This document shows positions 1 through 8,418 of a stretch of 19,084 nt of DNA, in pieces; position 1 is the stretch's first letter, and the number at the start of each line of letters is the position of its first letter. The stretch is from UA16 sp965661575 (GTDB lineage: Bacteria > Bacteroidota > Bacteroidia > Flavobacteriales_D > Sanyastnellaceae): NCBI GenBank assembly GCA_965661575.1, contig CBFIEJ010000041.1, forward strand, positions 1 to 19,084, read 5' to 3'. The notes below the pieces were generated by a model. It was not told where the DNA came from. It made no database searches and saw nothing but the letters and a program-made list of their open reading frames with translations. The translations under genes and the position numbers were made by a program.

Positions 1-360
1 AATCAGCTGAGTTGTTCGCTCCGTTTGGGTTCCTGCAAGCGGATTCCATCCCAACCGGTAATCGACCGACGCAACGACGTAGCCCATTCGCGCAAAGCGG
101 CTGCAGATCTCAACAGCACTGCTGTCCGTTCGAGTTCCGACCGCGCTTCCATTGACGTACTGTGGTAAAAAGTTACCGGTGTGGAAGTAAAGGATCACAG
201 GGCGATCTGATTCAGAGTCTCCTACCGGCTGGTAAACGTCCATCAGTAGATCTTCCGCCATTGGAGGCATGCCTTGCAATGCTGGAATCACCGTGATGTT
301 TTCTCCGTAGACGACACCTGATTCAACAGTCACGTCTTCAAAGATTTCGTCGATATAACG
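1..360 (-). repeat. Second copy (truncated) of an internal coding duplication
   Basis: Codons 444-563 repeat codons 23-142 of the same gene at a period of 1263 bases (421 codons), with no gap in the 120 codons compared. About 74 % of residues are identical, and long DNA stretches also match, such as the segment encoding NITVIPALQGMPP. The copy begins at 360 and runs off the window, so its full length cannot be seen. Confidence 0.9.
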
Positions 361-1689
361 AACTCCACCATCAATGGTAGATTCAGTCACGACACCCATT
401 GCCAGCCCCATTCGAGGCGTGTTGTAGTCGACCATCTGCTCGATCCAACCCATCGCCTCGTCTTCTCCCATGGTTGGGTTCAAGGTCAGCTGAGTCGCAA
501 GGATATTGGTGCCATAGGCCTCATCATATGCCGCGACTGCAGCTTGGTCCCACCATTGCCATGGTGAGCTATCGAATGGCTCTGTTGGTGATCCATCGAC
601 ATAGCTATTCAAAACGGGGAACAAACCATCATAACCTAGGTTTGCTGGCGCGCCTGCATCATCTAAGTCGGCATTTGCGAAAATGGCATTGTTATTGGCT
701 GCGTATCCATTGATTTCCTCGTGGATGTCCATCGCACCTGAAACTTCAACGACAGGCTCGTTGGTTGTAGGCACAACCAAAACCGACGTCTCATAAGGGG
801 CAAATGGGTCGTGAGGACATTGGAAGCTCACCATCGGAATATCGCCTTCGTCCAGCCAATTCAAATCGCCCAAAGCTCCTCCAGCGTTCATCTGAAAACT
901 AAAGTCTGAGCTGTAGCCTACGTGGTTTGCCGCACAGAGTTGAAATCCACCAGAAGAAGCCGGTGCATAGGTGTCTGTCGTTGCGTTCGGATCGCCATGG
1001 ATGCTTTCGATCACCATTGGGATGTACGAACCGTCTCCTGGGTTGTACCAAAACTTCGTGATTGGGTTGCCCAAATCATCAACGATGATATCGTTGTAAT
1101 CTGATATGGTTGCCGACGCCAAAGTGATGTAGCCACCGGTGCCGTCACCGATCATACCAATTTTATCAGGATTGATGCCGTAAGGGTTGCCCGACTCAGC
1201 ATCGGACTTCCGGAAAAAACGCACCGCTGTGCGGCTGTCTTGCACACCACGGTATGCCGCTTGAATTAGCTGAATGGTTCGTTCCTCTTGCGTTCCAGCA
1301 AGTGGATTCCAACCCAATCGGTAGTCCACAGAAGCCACAACGTATCCCATCTTCGCATAGCGGGTGCACATCTCAACGATGTAATTATCTGTTTTGGTTC
1401 CCAAGGCCCCACCATTGATGTATGGGGGTAAAAAGTTTCCTGTGTGAAAAGCCAGCAATAGAGGTCGGTTGTCCTCTGTGTCTCCCGTTGGCTCGTAAAT
1501 GTCCAATTTCAAATCTTCCATCATCGGAGGCATCCCTTGAAGCGCGGGAATGACCGTGATATTTTCTCCATAAACAACATCGGAAGTAACTGTGACGTCA
1601 TCAAATACCTCATCGAGGTAACGGGTCTGCGCTTGCGTTTGAAGCACAGCCAAGCACGCCAACAGCGCACTGAATAGAATTTTTTTCAT
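1..1689 (-). CDS. Secreted tandem-module alpha/beta-hydrolase-like protein, N-terminal part (runs off left edge)
   Basis: The frame is open from an ATG at 1689 to the window edge (563 codons), so the C-terminus is missing. Residues 1-21 are a Sec signal peptide (MKKILFSALLACLAVLQTQAQ). The first module, from about residue 23 to 440, has the layout of an esterase/BD-FAE-type alpha/beta hydrolase: the DIYEP strand, a FHTGNF oxyanion-like loop, GYVVASVDYRLGWN, AAYRGVQDSRTAVRFFR, a nucleophile-elbow-like IGMIGDGTGGY and a late QCPHDPFAPY that fits an acid/turn motif. At residue 444 the module starts again (RYIDEIFEDVTV...) and is cut at residue 563. The two copies match at 89 of 120 positions in my hand alignment. 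The elbow residue that should be Ser is Gly183, so esterase activity is uncertain. A secreted role is supported by the signal peptide. The missing end may carry a type IX sorting domain, but this is a guess. The substrate is unknown. Confidence 0.8.
   Translation of the reverse strand, partial: MKKILFSALLACLAVLQTQAQTRYLDEVFDDVTVTSDVVYGENITVIPALQGMPPMMEDLKLDIYEPTGDTEDNRPLLLAFHTGNFLPPYINGGALGTKTDNYIVEMCTRYAKMGYVVASVDYRLGWNPLAGTQEERTIQLIQAAYRGVQDSRTAVRFFRKSDAESGNPYGINPDKIGMIGDGTGGYITLASATISDYNDIIVDDLGNPITKFWYNPGDGSYIPMVIESIHGDPNATTDTYAPASSGGFQLCAANHVGYSSDFSFQMNAGGALGDLNWLDEGDIPMVSFQCPHDPFAPYETSVLVVPTTNEPVVEVSGAMDIHEEINGYAANNNAIFANADLDDAGAPANLGYDGLFPVLNSYVDGSPTEPFDSSPWQWWDQAAVAAYDEAYGTNILATQLTLNPTMGEDEAMGWIEQMVDYNTPRMGLAMGVVTESTIDGGVRYIDEIFEDVTVESGVVYGENITVIPALQGMPPMAEDLLMDVYQPVGDSESDRPVILYFHTGNFLPQYVNGSAVGTRTDSSAVEICSRFARMGYVVASVDYRLGWNPLAGTQTERTTQLI
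1264..1623 (-). repeat. First copy of the internal coding duplication (matching segment)
   Basis: This segment encodes residues 23-142, directly after the signal peptide, and aligns with bases 1-360. Conserved blocks include VVYGENITVIPALQG, FHTGNFLP and GYVVASVDYRLGWNPLAG. The mature protein is therefore at least two tandem modules. Divergence is spread through the segment, including many synonymous changes, so the duplication is not very recent. Confidence 0.9.
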
Positions 1690-1787
1690 CAGATTTGGTC
1701 TTCTGGTTTGGTCTTAGTTTCGCATGTAAGGTAGGACAAAAAAAATGGCGGCGTCCAAAATACACACTTTTATAAGCGAAATATTGA

Positions 1788-1817
1788 GTTTAGACGCCTA
1801 TAAACCAGCGTTTAAAC
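1788..1817. repeat. Imperfect hairpin between receptor and hydrolase genes
   Basis: GTTTAGACGC at 1788-1797 and GCGTTTAAAC at 1808-1817 are inverted repeats (10 bp, one mismatch) around a 10-base loop. The hairpin starts 16 bases after the receptor stop codon on the minus strand. No T-tract follows on that strand, so it may be a weak terminator, an mRNA-processing hairpin or chance. Confidence 0.35.
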
Positions 1818-1833
1818 TGCTTCTTGTTCGGCC

Positions 1834-4674
1834 TTAGTTTTTCTTGTGATTGAACTCGTACATCAGGCTCGCATAGAGCATCCGCCCCACATACGGACCG
1901 CCGTACGCCTCGACGTGAATGTTCTGAAGTAGGTTGGAACCACCGAGCTTGAGTGTTGTGTTCAACTTCTCAAAATTCGCATTGACTTGAGCGTCGAGCA
2001 AATCATACGTCGGGACAAAACCCGTAAACTGAGGCGAACCTTCAAATACAAACCCTTGCACCCACTTGTAATTTACACCGAATCCCCACGTTGACTTCCC
2101 CTTGAGCTTGAGGTCGCGTGCCGTGAGGCTGAGGTTGTATTTGTGCTTTGGCGTATTGAATGCCGGAATGATTGGATCATCCTCATCCGTCTTGACCAAC
2201 TCATTCCAACTGTAATTTCCAGCCAGCATGAAGTTGTTGTCGAGGTAGTAGTTCAGACCGATGGAGGCCCCTTGGGTCTGCACCTCATTGATAGAGTTGG
2301 CTGCGTAGCGATAAACATCAACAGCTCGAGGCGATTGCTCATTGCCGATGAACAAGGCATCCAATCCGATGTTGTAGCCGATGAAATCTTCATAAATGCT
2401 GAAGTAGTATCCCGCATCCACGTACACTTTTTCCCCTAGAGTGGTGCGGTAGCCGACTTCAAACGTTTTCACTCGTTCCGGACGAATGGGGTCAATATCG
2501 AAGTAAACGAGGGTGTCACGGTTCAATCCGTACTGCCCAGCCGCTGCATTGGCACTGTTCCTGAAATCAATAAAACTACTGATGGTGATCAAACTATCCG
2601 CACCTTCGAGGTTTCCCACAAGGGTTGCGGGACCGACATCTAACCACAAGTATTGGTCCGCCAAGGTGGGATTTCGAAGCGCTGAACTGAAACTCATGCG
2701 CAGGTAATCCTGCTCTCGCGGTGAAAAGACAAATGAAGCGGCAGGGGAATAAACCCAGTCAAAGTTTTGATTCTTATCTGCGCGTATTGTCGCTGTAGCG
2801 ATGAGACGATCTTCCAAAAAACGACGTTTGATGCCCGTGTAAAAGCCTACCTCTTGATTGACAATCCGCTCGCTGGTGGTGTCGCTGAATATGGTCCCGT
2901 CACTCCATGGCGTGTATCGCCTAAAATTTCCTCCCACTCGAATCTCCTCCAGACCCTGTGGATTGAAAATGTACTCGCCATGAACATGGGACAAACTCGA
3001 TTGATCAAAAAATCGTGTACCTCCTTCTCCCTCATTGTTTTTGGCTGACACCAAAGCATTGAAGGCTGCATCAAATTCCGGTGTCCCCGGTTCCAAATGA
3101 CCGAGTGGATTTTCTGCAACGTCATTCAAACCCGCATAGCCCGAATTCGTCCATTCTTCGACCTGTTGATGCCAGTCGAAAAGGTTCTGTCCGTTGACTG
3201 CGTACCATTGATCAATGCTATCCGGATCCACTGTGTATGTTGGAATACCGTCGACCCACTCCAGCTCACCTTCTGGCCATGTCTCAGAAATCCCAGGAGC
3301 TATGCTATCCACCCAGTACCGATAGTACACCTTTGAATACTGGTAATCAGATCGCGTCTCCTCCTGCAGTTTCAAAGCTGTAGCGTAAGGATCATAGGAG
3401 TTCCCCGCGTCCTCAGCGGTTCGATAGGCTCGCACAAACCATTTCCCCGGCTTTCTCAACTCTAATTTGTGCTGGAAAAACTGGATATCGCGAAGGCTGA
3501 AACGATTATCACCTTGGTAAACAGTGGTTCCAAAACCGGAATTGAACCCGTAAACCAGTTCGGGACTTTCGTATGTCTCGTCTGGCTGTAACCGCCAGTG
3601 AAGTGCTGTACTGACTTTTAAATTTTCTGTGTTGTAATCCACCAAATCGCCCTCCTTGTATCCTGTTCTGAAAAAGGTTCCGAGGCCACGGGCATTGCTG
3701 CTTCCGTCGCCAGCATAGTCGAACACGGGCTTGTACTCATCCCCGTAAATGTTGACCGCATCATAACGGCCAGCATTGTCTGTGCCTACAATCGCACCGT
3801 CGACCGGCTCGTAGTTGTTCGCTTCCCAATCGTAAGCCGTCATACGGTAAGCATTCACTTTCAAGCCCAGCACCGGATTTCCCTCATCATTCACAGTATA
3901 GTCGGCGTATCGGAATGCCAATTCATTCAATTCACGCTCACCCACGCGCAGGGAAGCAGTTACCCCTGGAAATTGAAAGGGCGATTTGGTTTCCATCGAA
4001 ACCACACCGTTAAAGGCTCCTGGGCCATAAAATGCTGAACTCGCTCCCGCCACAATGTCCACGTTTTTCACATCCAAGTCTGATGCCCCCAAAAAGTTGC
4101 CCAACGAAAAGTTCAATCCTGGGCTCTGGTTGTCGATTCCATCAATCAGCTGAAGAGAGCGCACAGGTGAAGTTGAATTGAAACCACGGGTATTGATGAT
4201 TTTGAATCCCAAACTCGCCGAAGTCACATCCACCCCTTTGAGGTTGCCGAGTCCTTCGTAAAAAGAGCCACTCGGCGCTTCCTTGATCGCGATTACATCC
4301 ATCGATTCAACTGTGAGCGGAGCTTGTTTTTGTTTCTGACTGATCCGATCCCCAACAACTTCTGCTGCCTCGATTAAGACTTGATCGGGAATCAATTTGA
4401 TGGTGATTCGTTCCGAGGCGTCTTGAACCGTAAGTTTCTTGACGCTGTAGCCGATGAAACTGACCTGAAGATTGACAGGAAACTGATCCACAGACAACAA
4501 AAATTGTCCATCAAAATCGGTAGTGACCCCTTGCGTGGTGCCCTCGACGATGACGTTCGCAGAAAAAATCGCATCGCCAAGCTCGCCATCAATCACACGA
4601 CCTCGAAGCATTTCTTGTGCTGAAAGTGCCTGCGAAAACAGAACGAAAAGGACGACGGAAATGGATCTCAACAT
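1834..4674 (-). CDS. TonB-dependent outer-membrane receptor with N-terminal CarboxypepD_reg-like domain
   Basis: This is a 946-residue protein with a signal peptide ending near SAQ (residues 1-19). Residues 22-90 form a CarboxypepD_reg-like beta-sandwich (LRGRVIDGELGDAIFSANV, GVTTDFDGQFLLSV, VSFIGYSVKKL). A linker with APLTVESMDV precedes the plug domain at about residues 115-235 (GVDVTSASLGFKIINTRGF, LIDGID, VDIVAGASSAFYGPGAFNGVVSMETKSP). The rest is a large outer-membrane beta-barrel, ending in a YEF strand followed by a short NHKKN tail. Such receptors import large substrates across the outer membrane using TonB-ExbBD energy. No SusD partner is adjacent on either side, so a glycan-utilisation pair is not supported, and the substrate (siderophore, peptide, other) cannot be told. 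The only close neighbour in the same direction is the secreted hydrolase-like gene, 144 bases downstream. Confidence 0.93.
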   Translation of the reverse strand: MLRSISVVLFVLFSQALSAQEMLRGRVIDGELGDAIFSANVIVEGTTQGVTTDFDGQFLLSVDQFPVNLQVSFIGYSVKKLTVQDASERITIKLIPDQVLIEAAEVVGDRISQKQKQAPLTVESMDVIAIKEAPSGSFYEGLGNLKGVDVTSASLGFKIINTRGFNSTSPVRSLQLIDGIDNQSPGLNFSLGNFLGASDLDVKNVDIVAGASSAFYGPGAFNGVVSMETKSPFQFPGVTASLRVGERELNELAFRYADYTVNDEGNPVLGLKVNAYRMTAYDWEANNYEPVDGAIVGTDNAGRYDAVNIYGDEYKPVFDYAGDGSSNARGLGTFFRTGYKEGDLVDYNTENLKVSTALHWRLQPDETYESPELVYGFNSGFGTTVYQGDNRFSLRDIQFFQHKLELRKPGKWFVRAYRTAEDAGNSYDPYATALKLQEETRSDYQYSKVYYRYWVDSIAPGISETWPEGELEWVDGIPTYTVDPDSIDQWYAVNGQNLFDWHQQVEEWTNSGYAGLNDVAENPLGHLEPGTPEFDAAFNALVSAKNNEGEGGTRFFDQSSLSHVHGEYIFNPQGLEEIRVGGNFRRYTPWSDGTIFSDTTSERIVNQEVGFYTGIKRRFLEDRLIATATIRADKNQNFDWVYSPAASFVFSPREQDYLRMSFSSALRNPTLADQYLWLDVGPATLVGNLEGADSLITISSFIDFRNSANAAAGQYGLNRDTLVYFDIDPIRPERVKTFEVGYRTTLGEKVYVDAGYYFSIYEDFIGYNIGLDALFIGNEQSPRAVDVYRYAANSINEVQTQGASIGLNYYLDNNFMLAGNYSWNELVKTDEDDPIIPAFNTPKHKYNLSLTARDLKLKGKSTWGFGVNYKWVQGFVFEGSPQFTGFVPTYDLLDAQVNANFEKLNTTLKLGGSNLLQNIHVEAYGGPYVGRMLYASLMYEFNHKKN

Positions 4675-4774
4675 AATCTTGGATTTTTGAATCGAGTTCC
4701 AAGAAACGTAAAAAACAGAGATGGAAGCGGATTTACCGGGTCTGAATTACAAACATCCCGTCCGAAGAGAAGGC

Positions 4775-4999
4775 TTAGCCACTGGTTACCAACACAATCA
4801 AAACTTGACCATCGATATTGACCTCATCGTGCAATCGCAACTTGCGACGTTTACGACTTTCTTGCTCGCCATTGACCGCGATGAGTCCATCCTCCACCAT
4901 CATTTTGGCCTCGCCACCTGTGGCCGCATACCCCGTTGCCTTCAACAATTGAAGCAAGTCGATGAACTCGGTCTTCAGTCCAAATTGTTCTTTGATCAT
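4775..4999 (-). CDS. Small S4-domain RNA-binding protein (YbcJ-like)
   Basis: This 74-residue protein is almost entirely one S4 RNA-binding fold. FIDLLQLLKATGYAATGGEAKMMV forms the helical part, followed by EDGLIAVNGEQESRKRRKLRLHDEV with the basic patch and the strand typical of S4. Its size and pattern fit the YbcJ/S4_2 family, which is thought to bind structured RNA. No catalytic domain is present. Its ATG follows the TGA of the upstream E1 gene with two bases between (TGAAGATG), so it is translationally coupled and last in the adk-obg-psuG-E1 gene set. The exact RNA target is unknown. Confidence 0.85.
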   Translation of the reverse strand: MIKEQFGLKTEFIDLLQLLKATGYAATGGEAKMMVEDGLIAVNGEQESRKRRKLRLHDEVNIDGQVLIVLVTSG

Positions 5000-5001
5000 C
5001 T

Positions 5002-7404
5002 TCAGCCGAATCGATTCGGTTCCGCCTCAACCATCATTGCCATCACAGCCTCGTAAATATCGTCGGCGTTAGGCTTTGCATAATAATCCCCATCTGAGCC
5101 ATAAGGCGGAAGATGCGGTTGTGCCGCGATTGTTTTCGGAGCCACGTCTAGGTACTTCCAAGCACCTTGACGATTCAAGATGTCTTCCATGATATACGCG
5201 CTTGCTCCTCCGGGCACGTCCTCGTCAATGACCACGAGCCGGTTGGTTTTCCCAACTGAAGCTGCGCACACGCTTGGATTGTCAAATGGCAAGAGGGTGC
5301 GCGCATCGATGAGTTCGACACGAATTCCGACCCTTGCCAGTCGGTCCGCGGCAACAGCGGCAATGTTAAATGTGGATCCGTAGGACACCAATGTGATGTC
5401 CTCTCCCACTTGAACCACTTCAGGAATCCCCAAGGGCACGGTAAATTCACCCATGTTTGATGGAACCCGTTCTTTGGATCGGTACCCATTCAAGCACTCC
5501 ACTACCACTGCAGGCTCTTCTGCTTGCAACAACGTATTGTACATGCCCGCGGCTTCTGTCATGTTACGAGGAACACAAACGTGCATTCCGCGGAGCGAAT
5601 GAATGATGGCTCCCATTGGAGAACCACTGTGCCAAATGCCCTCAAGACGGTGCCCGCGGGTACGAATAATAACGGGAGCTTTCTGACCACCCGCAGTCCG
5701 ATATCGCACAGTCGCCGCGTCGTCCCGTAAAATTTGCAAGGCATAGTAAAGGTAATCGAGGTACTGAATCTCAGCAATCGGCCTGAAGCCACGCAACGCA
5801 AGACCAATACCTTGGCCCGCTATCGTACACTCGCGGATTCCGGTATCGGAGACACGCGTCTCGCCGAATTTCTCCTGCATACCCTCCATCGACTGATTGA
5901 CGCCGCCGATGCCGCCTGTATCCTCGCCAAACGTTACCACTTCGGGATACTTTTCAAACAGCGCTTCAAAATTTTTCTGGAGGATTTGACGACCATCTGC
6001 CTGCTCATCAGACCCTGAATAGTCAGGATTCACAATCGGCACTACCAAAGCCGAATCATCGGAAGCACTGTACAAATGCCGGCTGTATCGCTCGCGATTT
6101 TCCTTTCCAAAGGCATCGGACCAACGCGTCAGAGCCTCTGACGCAGGAGTGCGAAGAGATTCTGTGTTTTGCAGGGTTCGGCGCGCAGCCCCGTGCAGCT
6201 CTGCTCTTCCTGGAAACACCGCGTTTCGTAAACCTACAATTTCAGCTGAATCAGGCCCTGCAACTTCGGTGATCAATTGTATGACTTCTTCAAGTTCACT
6301 GTCGAACGAAGCACGAAAATCCGCCCAAGCTGTTTTTTGTTCGTTGCGGACCTCCTTCTTGACTTTCTTGCGAATTTCATCCAATTCCGCTTGTGTCGCG
6401 GCTCCTTCGAGCAGCACAAACTTCTCAAATTGACGGATGCAATCAAACTCTTCGGCCCACGCCATGCGTTCTTTGGACTTGTAGCGCTCATGCGATCCAG
6501 AAGTGCTATGTCCCTGAGGCTGCGTCACCTCCTCCACGTGCACGAGCACGGGCACATGCTCCTCACGGCATCGCTTTGCCGCTTGCTCGTATGTACTGAC
6601 CAAAGCGGGGTAATCCCATCCTTTGACGCGATAAATGACGATTCCGTTGGTGTCCTCTTCTTTTTGCATTCCGCTCAAAGCCACTGAAATCGACGCTTTG
6701 GTCGTTTGATACTTTTTCGGAACACTGATGCCATAACCGTCATCCCACACATTCATCAACATCGGCACTTGCAACACACCTGCGGCGTTCATGGTTTCCC
6801 AAAACGGTCCTTCTGAAGTGCTTGAATCACCGATTGTACCGATGGCAATCTCATTTCCACCCTGCGTAAATCGCTTCTTTTCCGCTGCGGTTTCCGGCAA
6901 AGCTCGATACAGTTTCGATGCTTGGGCCAATCCGAGTAATCTCGGCATTTGACCGGCAGTGGGGCTGATGTCAGCCGAACTGTTAAAGCCCTCGGTCTGG
7001 TCAAGCCACTTGCCCTGTTCATCAAGCAGTCGGGTTGCAAAGTGCCCTCCCATCTGACGTCCTCCCGAGGTAGGCTCACGTTTCAAATCCGTATCGGCAT
7101 AGAGTGCCGCAAAGTATTGCCTGACAGAGAGTAGATTCTGGGCCATCATCAGTGTCTGGTCCCGGTAATACCCCGATCTCCAATCACCTGGTTGTATGAT
7201 TTTGGAAAGCGCGATTTGCGCCAACTCCTTGCCATCGCCGAAAATTCCAAACTTGGCCTTTCCGCCGAGCACTTCTTTCCTCCCCAACAATGACGCCTCT
7301 CGGCTCATGCACATCAGGCGATAATCGTCCAACAAGGCTTGTCGAAAATCTGTAACGGAAGCAGAAACATTGGCTGCATCTTTCGTGACATCTGTGGGCT
7401 TCAT
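5002..7404 (-). CDS. Thiamine-diphosphate-dependent 2-oxoacid dehydrogenase E1, fused alpha and beta subunits
   Basis: This enzyme decarboxylates a 2-oxoacid on thiamine diphosphate and passes the acyl group to the lipoyl arm of an E2 partner. It probably belongs to the branched-chain (2-oxoisovalerate) or pyruvate type. The N-terminal half is E1 alpha: SREASLLGRKEVLGGKAKFGI, GYYRDQT, and the cofactor motif running from GDSSTSEG (about residues 192-199) to NVWDDGYG (about 218-225). The C-terminal half, from about residue 465, is E1 beta: VTFGEDTGGIGGV, ECTIAGQGIGLALRGFRPIAEIQY, LIDARTLLPFD, VIDEDVPGGASAY. Such fusions of roughly 650-800 residues are common in Bacteroidota. I take the ATG at 7404 (800 aa); the frame extends to a TTG at 7422 but that is a weaker start. 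The gene lies about 100 bases after psuG and is coupled to the S4 gene. E3 (lpd) is 3 kb away; no E2 is visible. Confidence 0.92.
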   Translation of the reverse strand: MKPTDVTKDAANVSASVTDFRQALLDDYRLMCMSREASLLGRKEVLGGKAKFGIFGDGKELAQIALSKIIQPGDWRSGYYRDQTLMMAQNLLSVRQYFAALYADTDLKREPTSGGRQMGGHFATRLLDEQGKWLDQTEGFNSSADISPTAGQMPRLLGLAQASKLYRALPETAAEKKRFTQGGNEIAIGTIGDSSTSEGPFWETMNAAGVLQVPMLMNVWDDGYGISVPKKYQTTKASISVALSGMQKEEDTNGIVIYRVKGWDYPALVSTYEQAAKRCREEHVPVLVHVEEVTQPQGHSTSGSHERYKSKERMAWAEEFDCIRQFEKFVLLEGAATQAELDEIRKKVKKEVRNEQKTAWADFRASFDSELEEVIQLITEVAGPDSAEIVGLRNAVFPGRAELHGAARRTLQNTESLRTPASEALTRWSDAFGKENRERYSRHLYSASDDSALVVPIVNPDYSGSDEQADGRQILQKNFEALFEKYPEVVTFGEDTGGIGGVNQSMEGMQEKFGETRVSDTGIRECTIAGQGIGLALRGFRPIAEIQYLDYLYYALQILRDDAATVRYRTAGGQKAPVIIRTRGHRLEGIWHSGSPMGAIIHSLRGMHVCVPRNMTEAAGMYNTLLQAEEPAVVVECLNGYRSKERVPSNMGEFTVPLGIPEVVQVGEDITLVSYGSTFNIAAVAADRLARVGIRVELIDARTLLPFDNPSVCAASVGKTNRLVVIDEDVPGGASAYIMEDILNRQGAWKYLDVAPKTIAAQPHLPPYGSDGDYYAKPNADDIYEAVMAMMVEAEPNRFG

Positions 7405-7505
7405 GACGCGAAAATAGTGCAACTCCGACCAAGCAAGTCATGACAAGGGCACAGAGGAAGAAAAAAAACGATTCGAAGGAGAAAAGCCTTGCTCCGCAGC
7501 TCGGA

Positions 7506-8417
7506 CTAAAGACTGGCAAAAGCGACGGCCACAGCCGTTCCGACCCGCACATTGTGCTGCACCAATGCACGATTGGCTTGAAGGCTCTTCCCTTCCGTTT
7601 TGTCGTTGACAAAACGCAACAAGAACGGCGTGAGATCTTTCCCCGAAATGCCTTCGACATCCGCCTGCGCGAGACCTTCTTCAATGGCTCGTTGCACTTG
7701 TTTGGGGTCCGCTGAGAATTCATCCGGAATGGGGTTGGCAATGAGGAAACCACCCTCAAGTCCCAAGGACCATTTCGCCCGCATAGCGTTGGCCATTTCC
7801 TCAGGATTGTTCACGCGATGCGGAGCCTTCAGCCCACTGTGTGGCGTAAAAAACGCTGGAAATTCATCCGTATCATATCCCACAACCGTCACGCCCGCGG
7901 TTTCCAAGGCCTCCAAGGTTTTGGGCAAGTCAAGAATCGACTTTGCTCCTGCACTGACCACTGCCACTGAGGACTTTGCGAGCTCAGGAATGTCTGCTGA
8001 AATGTCCCATGATTGATCCACTCCACGGTGGACCCCTCCAATGCCGCCTGTAGCGAAAACCCGTATCCCCGCGAGTTCGCACCCTATAAGCGTCCCACTC
8101 ACTGTGGTTGCTCCAAGTGTGCGACGCGCAAGTGCCAATGGCAGATCACGTCGTGACACCTTGAGCACTCCGGGATCTGTCGCCAGTGCTTTTAAGTCCA
8201 ACGCTGAACATCCCACCTGTAATTTCCCATTCACCACAGCCACGGTCGCTGGAACTGCTCCTCCTTTCCGCACGGTGGCCTCCAATTGCTGAGCCGTCTC
8301 CAGGTTTTGAGGATAAGGCATACCATGTGCGACAATCGTCGACTCCAAAGCCACGACAGCTCGGCCCGCATTGAGGGCATCTTGCACTTCCGGGAGGATG
8401 TTCAGGTAATCATTCAT
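7506..8417 (-). CDS. psuG: Pseudouridine-5'-phosphate glycosidase
   Basis: PsuG reversibly splits pseudouridine 5'-phosphate into uracil and ribose 5-phosphate, breaking the C-C glycosidic bond during modified-RNA salvage. The 303-residue product spans the whole family (E. coli PsuG is about 312). Residues matching the known active site are at the expected spacing: Glu25 in ALESTIVAHGMPYP, Lys86 in KVSRRDLP, His130 in FATGGIGGVHRG, Asp138 in SWD and Lys159 in VVSAGAKSILD, the likely Schiff-base lysine. The ATG at 8417 lies one base after the obg stop (TAGAATG), indicating coupling. An upstream in-frame start at 8459 lies inside obg and would add 14 residues not typical of the family. The usual partner, pseudouridine kinase PsuK, is not in this window. 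Confidence 0.93.
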   Translation of the reverse strand: MNDYLNILPEVQDALNAGRAVVALESTIVAHGMPYPQNLETAQQLEATVRKGGAVPATVAVVNGKLQVGCSALDLKALATDPGVLKVSRRDLPLALARRTLGATTVSGTLIGCELAGIRVFATGGIGGVHRGVDQSWDISADIPELAKSSVAVVSAGAKSILDLPKTLEALETAGVTVVGYDTDEFPAFFTPHSGLKAPHRVNNPEEMANAMRAKWSLGLEGGFLIANPIPDEFSADPKQVQRAIEEGLAQADVEGISGKDLTPFLLRFVNDKTEGKSLQANRALVQHNVRVGTAVAVAFASL

Positions 8418-8418
8418 T

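Noticed and set aside
399..1104. Plus-strand reading frames (104 and 60 codons)
   Set aside because: They lie antisense to the duplicated hydrolase gene, whose repeat, signal peptide and motifs are clear; the products have no recognisable features.
2143..4623. Several reading frames on both strands inside the receptor gene
   Set aside because: All are out-of-frame or antisense shadows of one continuous TonB-dependent receptor with intact domains.
7423..7505. T-rich run between psuG and the E1 gene as a terminator
   Set aside because: Only a 4-bp stem can be formed before the T-tract, so a terminator is not supported and read-through into E1 remains likely.
7184..7759. Minus-strand frame of 191 codons bridging psuG and E1
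   Set aside because: It overlaps the well-supported ends of both genes in another frame and its translation is Cys/Phe/Arg-rich without a domain.
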